DNA from: an uncultured Collinsella sp.
GTDB lineage: Bacteria > Actinomycetota > Coriobacteriia > Coriobacteriales > Coriobacteriaceae
NCBI GenBank assembly: GCA_900751695.1
Contig: CAADSS010000094.1
Coordinates: forward strand, 1-12,489
Reading direction: 5' to 3'
Length of the DNA: 12,489 bases
Shown here: in pieces, positions 6,340 through 12,489 of the stretch
Position numbering within the stretch: the stretch's first letter is position 1
Layout of the letters: the number at the start of each line of letters is the position of its first letter
Notes under the pieces: generated by a model
Told to the model about the DNA's origin: nothing
The model's input: the letters and a program-made list of their open reading frames with translations, nothing else
The model's database searches: none
Made by a program: the position numbers and the translations under genes

Positions 6340-7617
6340 CTAGTGCTGAGCGACGACAACGCCCAGGCCATCAGGAATGACGGCCACCTTGGCATCGGCA
6401 CCCTTCATCTCAAAGGCGAGCTTGAGCGCCTCCTCGATAGTGTTGACCGGCGTCATGTGCATATCCTTGATCATCTGGTGATCGCACAGGTCGGTAACCA
6501 TGATCACAGGGTGATGCGCCAGGATGCGGGCAAAGATCTGGCTCGTCCACTGGTCGGGCAGGGTCTCGTCCTTAGGACGGTCGATGCAGGCGCGCTCAAA
6601 CTCTGCCGGATCATTGTCGGCGATGTTGTGATAGAAGCCCTCGCCACCGTGACCGTCGGCACAACCGGCGACATCGATGATCACGCCGCCCTCGGGAAGT
6701 GTGGCCTCTGCAGAGCACATGCCCTTCACGGCCTGATAGATGTTCTGGTCGAGCGGGTAACCGCCGTTGGTGGTAATGGCAATCTCGCACTCGACGGGCT
6801 CAACGCCGGCAAGGCTCTTCACGAACTCGCAGCCAGCCTCGTGCGCCTTATGGATGTCGCCGGCAAAGGAGCCGATGACCTCGTGCTTGCCGTTGAGCAC
6901 CACGTTGAGCACAAAGGCAAGGTGAGCCATCTCGGCAGCGGCAAACATGTCCTCGCTCACGTGGTTGTGGCACAGGTTGCCGGCACGCGAGTGGGAATCA
7001 TTCACAAACTGACCGTTGTGGTTGTACATGATGGTCTTGTAGCTGGCGATACCAGGCAGGACGGACTTGCGGCTACCAGAGAAACCGGCAAAGAAGTGCG
7101 GCTCAATAAAGCCCTCGGCAAGCAACAGATCGCAATCGGCAGCAATCTTGTTGATGATGCACTCGCCACCAGAAGGCAGGGTGCCGATCTTTTTCATCAT
7201 GCTGTCATCAGTCGCGACGTGCATAACGATTTCCTCGTTGGCAACGATCTCCTCGCCGTACTTGTTGACGAGTTCCTCGTGCGTCGACGGGCGGTGCATA
7301 CCCGTAGCAACCAGAATGCGCACGCGAGCCTCGGGCGCAGCGGAATGGATGTGATGCAGCAGAATAGGCATCGTCACACGCGAGGGGACGGGACGCGTAT
7401 GATCGGAGCTAATAATGACAATATCCTTCTTGCCAGCACAAAGCTCCTCGAGCGAAGGTGAGCCGTAAGGGTTGGCAAGCGACTCTTCTACCAGCTCTTC
7501 CTGCGATTTTGTAGTCTTAAACTCGTTTTGATGACCTTCCATCACACCCACGAAGTTCTTATCCTCGAGCTCTAGATGCAACGTCTTGTGGTCAAACGGT
7601 AGTTCACATTCAAACAA
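6340..7617 (-). CDS. larA: Lactate racemase LarA (nickel-pincer enzyme), TTG start
   Basis: 425 aa. LarA interconverts L- and D-lactate in the cytoplasm with a nickel-pincer nucleotide bound to a lysine. From the TTG at 7617, the key residues fall at exactly the L. plantarum numbers: His108 (GMHRPSTH), His174 (IEPHFFAGFSG), Lys184 (SRKSVLPGI, the cofactor attachment site) and His200 (MYNHNG, a nickel ligand). Other family stretches are IISSDHTRPVPS (68-79), NGGYPLDQNIYQAVKGM and DGHGGEGFYHN. This agreement, a family length of about 424, and GGAAGAGGG 9 nt upstream decide for TTG. Upstream in-frame ATG codons would add 31-47 residues unlike LarA. No ATG in frame is near the family start. larD follows after 49 nt. 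The cofactor genes larB and larC are encoded convergently beyond larD; larE is not in the window. A larA paralogue with another 2-hydroxyacid substrate is possible but less likely given the close match. Confidence 0.96.
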   Translation of the reverse strand: MFECELPFDHKTLHLELEDKNFVGVMEGHQNEFKTTKSQEELVEESLANPYGSPSLEELCAGKKDIVIISSDHTRPVPSRVTMPILLHHIHSAAPEARVRILVATGMHRPSTHEELVNKYGEEIVANEEIVMHVATDDSMMKKIGTLPSGGECIINKIAADCDLLLAEGFIEPHFFAGFSGSRKSVLPGIASYKTIMYNHNGQFVNDSHSRAGNLCHNHVSEDMFAAAEMAHLAFVLNVVLNGKHEVIGSFAGDIHKAHEAGCEFVKSLAGVEPVECEIAITTNGGYPLDQNIYQAVKGMCSAEATLPEGGVIIDVAGCADGHGGEGFYHNIADNDPAEFERACIDRPKDETLPDQWTSQIFARILAHHPVIMVTDLCDHQMIKDMHMTPVNTIEEALKLAFEMKGADAKVAVIPDGLGVVVAQH

Positions 7618-7626
7618 TGACGAGCG

Positions 7627-7639
7627 CCCTCTTCCTTTC
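7627..7639 (-). promoter_or_regulatory. Ribosome binding site that fixes the larA TTG start
   Basis: The minus strand reads GAAAGGAAGAGGG here, purine-rich and partly complementary to the 16S 3' end, ending 9 nt before the TTG at 7617. The more upstream in-frame ATG codons lack such a sequence. Confidence 0.75.
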
Positions 7640-7736
7640 AACTGACACACTAGATAAACCGTTGGAAGGATACGCCGCTCACCGAAAAACACCACCGTCC
7701 ACCGACTCATTAACACAACGTTCATATTTGACCCAC

Positions 7737-7773
7737 AACAAAACGGCCGCGACCCCAAACGGGACCGCAGCCG
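7737..7773 (-). terminator. Rho-independent terminator between ppc and larA
   Basis: On the minus strand a 13-bp stem with three G-T wobbles (7761-7773 with 7744-7756) closes a 4-nt loop and is followed by TTTTGTTGT. It separates ppc from larA. It could simply end the ppc transcript, or attenuate a longer transcript reaching larA. Confidence 0.75.
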
Positions 7774-7782
7774 TCACAGCTG

Positions 7783-7803
7783 TAAGGCGCAAAGCGCGCC
7801 TTA
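7783..7803. repeat. Perfect 8-bp hairpin in the ppc-larA gap
   Basis: TAAGGCGC (7783-7790) pairs with GCGCCTTA (7796-7803) around AAAGC. On the minus strand it stands 9 nt upstream of the terminator hairpin, giving two hairpins in series. It has no T-run of its own. Confidence 0.6.
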
Positions 7804-7840
7804 TTCCCTTCAGCTTTAATCCCAGAAGACCGAGGACGAA

Positions 7841-7967
7841 GGGGCCCGATGGGTTTCCCTCTGAATGCATTCCGCAGCACGAAGCCCCCTTATCCGCAGC
7901 TCCGAAGGAGCAGGATAAGGGGGCTTCAAGTGCGAGGACGCATTCAGAGGGAAACCCATCGGGCCCC
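7841..7967. repeat. 127-bp long-hairpin element, copy 2
   Basis: The outer stem is 28 bp without a mismatch (7841-7868 with 7940-7967). The internal loop is ATTCCGCA (7869-7876) opposite GAGGAC (7934-7939), identical to copy 1. The next helix is GCAC/GTGC (7877-7880 with 7930-7933), differing from copy 1 by one swapped base pair. A 2-nt bulge AA, a 15-bp inner stem (7881-7895 with 7913-7927), a 3/1-nt bulge, a 5-bp apical stem GCTCC/GGAGC and a GAA triloop (7904-7906) follow. The inner GGGGGCTTC is shared with copy 1, but the outer arms share no sequence with it. It lies 23 nt past the ppc stop codon. Confidence 0.88.
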
Positions 7968-7990
7968 GGTGAGAGCCACAGGGCTATCGA

Positions 7991-10804
7991 TTACCCCGTG
8001 TTCTGCAATCCTGCCGAGACGCCGGTCACAGTCGAAAGAATCAGGCTCATGTACTCGGCCTTCTTCTCCTCGGCCATCTCGTCCTGGTTCATACGCACCT
8101 CGCGAAGGGCGCGAACCTGGGCGATGGACAGGGCGTCGACATAGGGGTTACGCACGCGAACGGCGCAGCCGAGCACGCGGCGGCGCTGCAGCGGCCACTC
8201 GTCACCAACGATGGCAAGGACCCACTTACGCGTGAGCTGCATCTCGGTAAAGACCTTCTCGGACAGATCCTGGCGATCGCCCAGGTGCAGATACATCTTG
8301 GCGATGCGCTGGTCGGTCTTGGCGATCGACATCTCGATGTTGTCGATAAAGGTGCGGAAGAACGGCCACTCCTGGTAGGCAGCCTTAAGCTGGTCCAGAT
8401 CGCCAAACTGCTCGCAGGCGGTACCCAGGCCGTACCAAGCGGCCAGATTGATGCGCGCCTGGCTCCAGCTGAAGATCCACGGAATGGTACGCAGGTCGTC
8501 GAGCGACTTGGCACCCAGGCCGCGCTTGGCAGGACGCGAGCCGATCGGCAGCAGACCGACCTCGGTCAGCGGCGTCACGGTCGAGAACCACGGCGTAAAG
8601 TCCTCGGTGTTCAGCAGGTCCAGATAGCGCTCGTGGCTTGCGGCGTTGAGCTTCTCGGCCATATCCCAGAACTTCTGCGTAGTCTCGGTGTTGGTCTTCT
8701 CGACACTCGGGGCCGACTGCAAAAGCGTTGCGGCGGCAACGGACTCAACATGGCGCTGAGCCAGCGTGCGGTTGCCGTAACGGGCAAAGATGACCTCGCC
8801 CTGCTCGGTGAGCTTAAAGAAGCAGTTGACCGAACCCTTGGGCTGAGCCAGCACGGCCTTATTGGCCGGGCCGCCGCCACGGCCCACGGCACCGCCGCGA
8901 CCGTGCATGAGCACCAGGTCGATATCGTTCTTCTCTGCCCACTTGGCGATGCGCTCCTGCGCGGAGTGCAGCGCGAGCATGGCCGTGGTAGGACCGGCAT
9001 CCTTGGAGGAGTCGGAGTAGCCCAGCATAACCTCCATGCGGCGGTTGGTCTGAGCAAGGCGCTTCTGCACCACGGGCAGCGTGAGCATCTGGTCGAGCAC
9101 GTCGACGCAGCCCTCGAGGTCCTCGAGCTGCTCGAACAGCGGGATCACATCGAGCTCGGGGACATCCTCCTCGTGTGCAAAGGACAGGTGGGCGAGCTCA
9201 AAGACGTCGGCCACATGCTGGGCGCTCTTGGTAAACGAGATGATGTAGCGGTGCGCCATCTTCTTGCCGTAGCGCTTTTGGATGGAGCCGATAGCACGGA
9301 AGGTATCGATGACTTCGCGCGTCATGGGCTGCAGGTCGCCATGGATACCGTTCTCGTGGATATCCTTGAGGGCGCGGGCATGCACCACGGAGTGCTGACG
9401 GAACTCCATCTCGACCATATGGAAGCCGAAGGACTCGACTTGCCAGATGATGGTCTGGACCGGGCCGTAGGCGGCACGGACGGCACCGCAGGCGGCCAGC
9501 GAACGCTGGACGACGCGCAGGTCATCCAGGAACTCGTCGGCGCTGTGGTACATGGTGTCGGTGATACGGCGCACGGTGGCGTTCAGACGGTCGGCCATGA
9601 CGAGCATGACGGCGCGATGCGGCTCGTGCTCGGAGATCAGCTCGGCGCGGGCCGTGTACCGAGGGCTCATCTCGACCTGATGGTTCCACAGGTTAATGAG
9701 CTCGGCCGACGGCTTGCTGTAGGTGGCCTCGAGCGTGAGGTTGCGGCCGATGTGGCGGCACTTGTCCTCGAGCTTGAGCACCATGTGCGTAAAGTACTTG
9801 GCGGCGACCTCACGGCTCACCTTGGCGGTGACGTTGGGGTTACCGTCGCGGTCGGAACCGATCCAGCTGCCGGGATGGAAGAACGCCGGGCACAGCGGCG
9901 GCACAGTACCGGCCTTGTCGCCCAGCACCCAATCGTCAAAACGACGATAGATAACGGGGATAACGTCGAACAGCGTGTTATCGAAGATGTCGATGATGGT
10001 ATCGGCTTCCTCGACCGGCGTGGGCTTCTTGAGCGCGATGGGGCTCGTACGCACCAGGGCGTCGATCTCCTGCAGCATATGGCGCTCGTTCTCCACCAGG
10101 TCGGAGCCGCCCAGACGCGGACGCTCCTCCAGCAGGTTGGAGATACGGCGGATCTTGCCCTCGACGGCCTTACGACGGGCCTCGGTGGGATGTGCGGTAA
10201 AGACAGGGTGGAACTCGAGCTTGTCGAGCAGCTCGTTGGCACCCTCGACACCCAGCTCATTCACCAGCTGGTGATAGGCAACGGTAAGCTCGTTGGCAGG
10301 ATCGACCTCGGTATCGGTCGACGCACCGGCCTCGCGCTCGCGCAGCTGCGCCACACGGTAGTTCTCCTCCGACAGGTTTGCCAGATGGAAAAAGCTCGTA
10401 AAGGCGCGGACAATGACCTGCTGCTTATCGAGCGGCAGGCTGTCGATCAAATCGACGACCTCACGAAATGCCACGGCAGTGGGCTCGTCGGCGGTGGGCA
10501 CGCCCTGCTCGTCGACGGCTTCGTCGGCAGCGCAGGTACCGGGGTTGCCGGCATTGACCACAATCTCGGCTGTCAAAATCTTGTCGAACAGGTCCGCGAT
10601 CTCGGGATCATACTCGCTAAGCACACGGCGCTCCAGGCGCAAGAACAGCGCCAGATTGTCGCGCAGCTCCTCGGGGATCTCGATCTCGGCGAGACGCCCC
10701 CTGGACTCGGCATTCGAGCCGATTCGGTTAACGAGGCGGTTGACCACGGCAGCGACGCGCGCCGCGGCTTCGGGTACAGACTGGTTGCTTAGGTTCTCAG
10801 CCAC
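7991..10804 (-). CDS. ppc: Phosphoenolpyruvate carboxylase
   Basis: About 937 aa, in the normal range. It joins bicarbonate to PEP to give oxaloacetate and phosphate, refilling the C4 acid pool. Conserved stretches in order (about 4 less from the chosen start than from the upstream ATG) are FHPVFTAHPTE (about 200), with the catalytic histidine; GSWIGSDRDGNP (about 312); GYSDSSKDAG (about 594); MHGRGGAVGRGGGP (about 632), the mobile PEP-binding loop; and LPIGSRPAKRG. The C-terminus is QNTG, the ending nearly invariant in the family. The GTG at 10804 is preferred because GGAGG lies 4 nt upstream; an in-frame ATG at 10816 directly abuts AAGGAGG (1-nt spacing, too close) and would add four residues. 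A promoter with a perfect TATAAT lies upstream. A stretch of about 12 residues (98-115 region) rich in Asp, Glu and Pro looks like a linker. The allosteric site was not assessed. Confidence 0.97.
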   Translation of the reverse strand: MAENLSNQSVPEAAARVAAVVNRLVNRIGSNAESRGRLAEIEIPEELRDNLALFLRLERRVLSEYDPEIADLFDKILTAEIVVNAGNPGTCAADEAVDEQGVPTADEPTAVAFREVVDLIDSLPLDKQQVIVRAFTSFFHLANLSEENYRVAQLREREAGASTDTEVDPANELTVAYHQLVNELGVEGANELLDKLEFHPVFTAHPTEARRKAVEGKIRRISNLLEERPRLGGSDLVENERHMLQEIDALVRTSPIALKKPTPVEEADTIIDIFDNTLFDVIPVIYRRFDDWVLGDKAGTVPPLCPAFFHPGSWIGSDRDGNPNVTAKVSREVAAKYFTHMVLKLEDKCRHIGRNLTLEATYSKPSAELINLWNHQVEMSPRYTARAELISEHEPHRAVMLVMADRLNATVRRITDTMYHSADEFLDDLRVVQRSLAACGAVRAAYGPVQTIIWQVESFGFHMVEMEFRQHSVVHARALKDIHENGIHGDLQPMTREVIDTFRAIGSIQKRYGKKMAHRYIISFTKSAQHVADVFELAHLSFAHEEDVPELDVIPLFEQLEDLEGCVDVLDQMLTLPVVQKRLAQTNRRMEVMLGYSDSSKDAGPTTAMLALHSAQERIAKWAEKNDIDLVLMHGRGGAVGRGGGPANKAVLAQPKGSVNCFFKLTEQGEVIFARYGNRTLAQRHVESVAAATLLQSAPSVEKTNTETTQKFWDMAEKLNAASHERYLDLLNTEDFTPWFSTVTPLTEVGLLPIGSRPAKRGLGAKSLDDLRTIPWIFSWSQARINLAAWYGLGTACEQFGDLDQLKAAYQEWPFFRTFIDNIEMSIAKTDQRIAKMYLHLGDRQDLSEKVFTEMQLTRKWVLAIVGDEWPLQRRRVLGCAVRVRNPYVDALSIAQVRALREVRMNQDEMAEEKKAEYMSLILSTVTGVSAGLQNTG

Positions 10805-10848
10805 GTTTCCTCCCATTCCTCCTTCTATGCACGTAACATGCGGTATTT

Positions 10849-10877
10849 ATTATAGGCACTCGGCAAAAACTTTCGAA
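10849..10877 (-). promoter_or_regulatory. ppc promoter
   Basis: On the minus strand a consensus -10 TATAAT (10849-10854) lies 17 nt after TTCGAA (10872-10877), a weak -35. Transcription would start near 10842, leaving a leader of about 40 nt that carries both Shine-Dalgarno-like sequences. Confidence 0.7.
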
Positions 10878-10964
10878 GCTGATTGCGCTTTACCACACAA
10901 AAGTATTTTCTGCATTGCAAGGCTTTTTGCCCCAAATGGTCGTATTTCTCGGTGGACGGCATAT

Positions 10965-11004
10965 GCAAACGGGGGCATTCCGCATAAATGCGAAACACCC
11001 CCGT
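10965..11004 (-). terminator. Probable hisS terminator
   Basis: ACGGGGG (10969-10975) pairs with CCCCCGT (10998-11004), and inside it CGCAT (10981-10985) pairs with ATGCG (10988-10992). On the minus strand the hairpin is followed by TTTGC, a short T-run, 59 nt past the hisS stop. The 5' internal segment on the plus strand contains GCATTCCGCA, a 10-mer also found in both 127-bp elements. Confidence 0.65.
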
Positions 11005-11062
11005 AACAATCGCTCTCCATGAGCAGGGCACGTTAGCAGGCCCGCAGCTCAAAAAACATGCG

Positions 11063-12376
11063 CTACAGGCGCTCGCGAACCGCCTCGACCACGTTGGCCA
11101 GATCGACGAGAACCTCGTCATGGCTCTGCATGTCGCGCACCTTGACCTTGCCGGCGGCAAGCTCGTCGCCACCCAGGACTAGGATGAGCTTAGCGCCCAC
11201 CTTGTCGGCCTGCTTAAACTGAGCCTTGAGCGAGCGACCCTGATAGTCCGCCTCGGTCACGATGCCTGCGGCGCGAAGCTCCTGCGTAATGGTAAAGACG
11301 TTCTGGCGCAACTCCTTGCCGGCGTTGGCGACGTAGACACACGGGGCCTCATCGGCACCCAGGTCGCTGCCAAAGGCCTGCAGGGCCAGCAGGGCGCGCT
11401 CAAAACCGACGGCGAAGCCGACGCCCGCCGTGGGCTTGCCGCCCTCGAGCTCGACCAAGCCGTCATAGCGACCGCCGCCACCGATGGAGCCGACACCGGC
11501 GCCGGGAGCCTCGACCTCAAAGACAGTACGGGTGTAGTAGTCCAGGCCACGCACCAAGGTGGGATCCTCGACATACTCGATGCCCGCCGCATCCAAATAG
11601 CGCTTGACCTGCTCGTAGTGCTCGCGGCACTCATCGCACAGGTTGTCGCCCATCAGCGGGGCCTCGGCCATGATCTCGCGGCAGTGATCGTTCTTGCAGT
11701 CGAAGGCGCGCAGCGGGTTAAGCTCGGCGCGCTCGCGGCACTCATCGCACATCTCGTCGGCGTGATCGAGAATGAACTGCTTGACCTGCTCGCGATAGGC
11801 CGGACGGCACTGGGCATCGCCCATCGAGTTAATGAGCAGACGAAGCTTGGAAAGATCGAAGCCCAGGCGCTTGTAGAACTCCATGAGCATGATGATGCAC
11901 TCGGCGTCTGCCGCCGGATCGGGAGCGCCGAGCCACTCGATGCCCACCTGGTGGAACTGGCGCAGGCGGCCCTTCTGGGGACGCTCGCCGCGGAACATAG
12001 CCTCGGCGTAGTAAGCCTTAAACGGCGTGGAGCCTTGGGGCACCAGGTTGTTCTCCACGACGGCGCGCACCACACCGGCCGTGCCCTCGGGACGAAGTGC
12101 CAGGCGCTGCTTGGGCTTGAGCTTGGTGTCGGTGCCCTCGGTAAAAACGCGCTCCAGGTTGGCGCCGCTAAAGACGCGGAACATCTCCTTGCGCACGACG
12201 TCGGTCGACTGGCCGATGCCGTGGACAAAGACGTCCACCTGCTCGATCGCCGGCGTTTCGATGGGCTTAAAGCCAAACGGCTCGAATACGCCAGCCGCAA
12301 TCTGCTGCATCTTTTGCCAAGCGCGCATCTCGGCGCCGATAAGGTCGCGGGTTCCCTCCGCCTTCTGTGCCTGCAT
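11063..12376 (-). CDS. hisS: Histidyl-tRNA synthetase (class II)
   Basis: 437 aa, typical for bacterial HisRS. It charges tRNA(His) with histidine using ATP. Visible are EGTRDL near the N-terminus (7-12), TEGTDTKLKPKQRLALRPEG (79-98), motif 2 MFRGERPQKGRLRQFHQVG (127-145), the histidine-specific LVRGLDYYTRTVFE (274-287), the glycine-rich GSIGGGGRYDGL (296-307), and motif 3 GVGFAVGFERALL (318-330). The C-terminal anticodon domain runs from about 345. Six cysteines at 210, 213, 227, 232, 247 and 250 form CxxC pairs in the insertion domain, a likely zinc site seen in many bacterial HisRS. The ATG at 12376 has GAAAGG about 9 nt upstream; an in-frame TTG at 12382 is too close to it. No T-box is seen in the 42-nt leader. 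ppc follows on the same strand, with its own promoter. Confidence 0.97.
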   Translation of the reverse strand: MQAQKAEGTRDLIGAEMRAWQKMQQIAAGVFEPFGFKPIETPAIEQVDVFVHGIGQSTDVVRKEMFRVFSGANLERVFTEGTDTKLKPKQRLALRPEGTAGVVRAVVENNLVPQGSTPFKAYYAEAMFRGERPQKGRLRQFHQVGIEWLGAPDPAADAECIIMLMEFYKRLGFDLSKLRLLINSMGDAQCRPAYREQVKQFILDHADEMCDECRERAELNPLRAFDCKNDHCREIMAEAPLMGDNLCDECREHYEQVKRYLDAAGIEYVEDPTLVRGLDYYTRTVFEVEAPGAGVGSIGGGGRYDGLVELEGGKPTAGVGFAVGFERALLALQAFGSDLGADEAPCVYVANAGKELRQNVFTITQELRAAGIVTEADYQGRSLKAQFKQADKVGAKLILVLGGDELAAGKVKVRDMQSHDEVLVDLANVVEAVRERL

Positions 12377-12418
12377 GGGCAAACACCTTTCTTTTGTATC
12401 GCGTCATAGGTAGTGAAC

Positions 12419-12424
12419 ATTATA
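12419..12424 (-). promoter_or_regulatory. -10 box of hisS (TATAAT)
   Basis: A consensus TATAAT on the minus strand, 42 nt before the hisS start codon. The -35 region at 17-nt spacing is poor. The leader would be about 35 nt, too short for a T-box. Confidence 0.6.
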
Positions 12425-12489
12425 CGGCACAAAGCAGCAACGCCGGTGCGGGGGCAGATCGGACTGCTGCTGCAGGGGGGGCGGGACGG

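Larger units (their letters stand above)
7618..7990. other. 373-bp gene-free stretch between larA and ppc
   Basis: Read on the minus strand from ppc toward larA it holds the 127-bp hairpin element, a short spacer, an 8-bp hairpin, a Rho-independent terminator, and about 120 nt that must contain the larA promoter and leader. I could not pick a convincing -35/-10 pair for larA; TATGAA and TTATCT are weak -10 candidates. The spacer at 7830-7838 carries another CCGAGGACG next to the hairpin element. No open frame here has family resemblance. Confidence 0.7.

Noticed and set aside
6343..7461. Long plus-strand open frame antisense to larA
   Set aside because: Shadow of larA, whose residues match the family throughout.
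8285..10792. An 835-codon open frame on the plus strand antisense to ppc
   Set aside because: Shadow of ppc; composition is rich in His, Gly, Leu and Val as expected from reversed codons, and there is no ribosome site.

Overview
The window looks like chromosomal DNA of a high-GC gut actinobacterium of the Coriobacteriia. A Collinsella-like genome is my best guess, from gene content and codon use; no rRNA or other lineage marker is present. I see no transposase, phage gene, CRISPR array, tRNA or rRNA. All the genes look intact by family length except one: LarC stops at the end of its N-terminal half.

Layout from left to right. Positions 1-205 hold a long hairpin and a clean Rho-independent terminator for aspS. 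aspS (aspartyl-tRNA synthetase, minus strand) follows, with a structured leader of about 100 nt. serB (phosphoserine phosphatase) is divergent from it on the plus strand. After a perfect 10-bp inverted repeat comes a tight plus-strand unit: larB, a LarC1-only larC with a very His-rich insert, and a TetR-type regulator. Facing it on the minus strand are larA (lactate racemase, TTG start) and a downstream larD-like lactate/glycerol channel. Upstream of larA is a 373-bp gene-free stretch with terminators and a large hairpin, then ppc (PEP carboxylase) and hisS (histidyl-tRNA synthetase), both on the minus strand.

How the genes work together. LarA interconverts L- and D-lactate and needs the covalent nickel-pincer nucleotide (NPN) cofactor. 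LarB starts NPN synthesis from nicotinic acid adenine dinucleotide, and LarC inserts the nickel. LarE, the sulfur transferase, is not in the window, and neither is the C-terminal CTP-binding half of LarC (LarC2). The channel would carry lactate across the membrane. The TetR protein, encoded 2 nt after larC, is the obvious candidate regulator of the cluster. ppc makes oxaloacetate from PEP; aspS, hisS and serB are housekeeping genes.

The most unusual structure is a pair of elements at 5409-5535 and 7841-7967 that flank the larD-larA pair. Each is exactly 127 bp and folds into the same long hairpin: an outer stem of 28-29 positions, a conserved asymmetric internal motif (ATTCCGCA opposite GAGGAC), a 4-bp helix with one compensatory base-pair swap, an inner stem, a 5-bp apical stem and a GAA triloop. 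The outer arms have no sequence similarity between the two copies, although each pairs almost perfectly with itself. I do not recognise this family.
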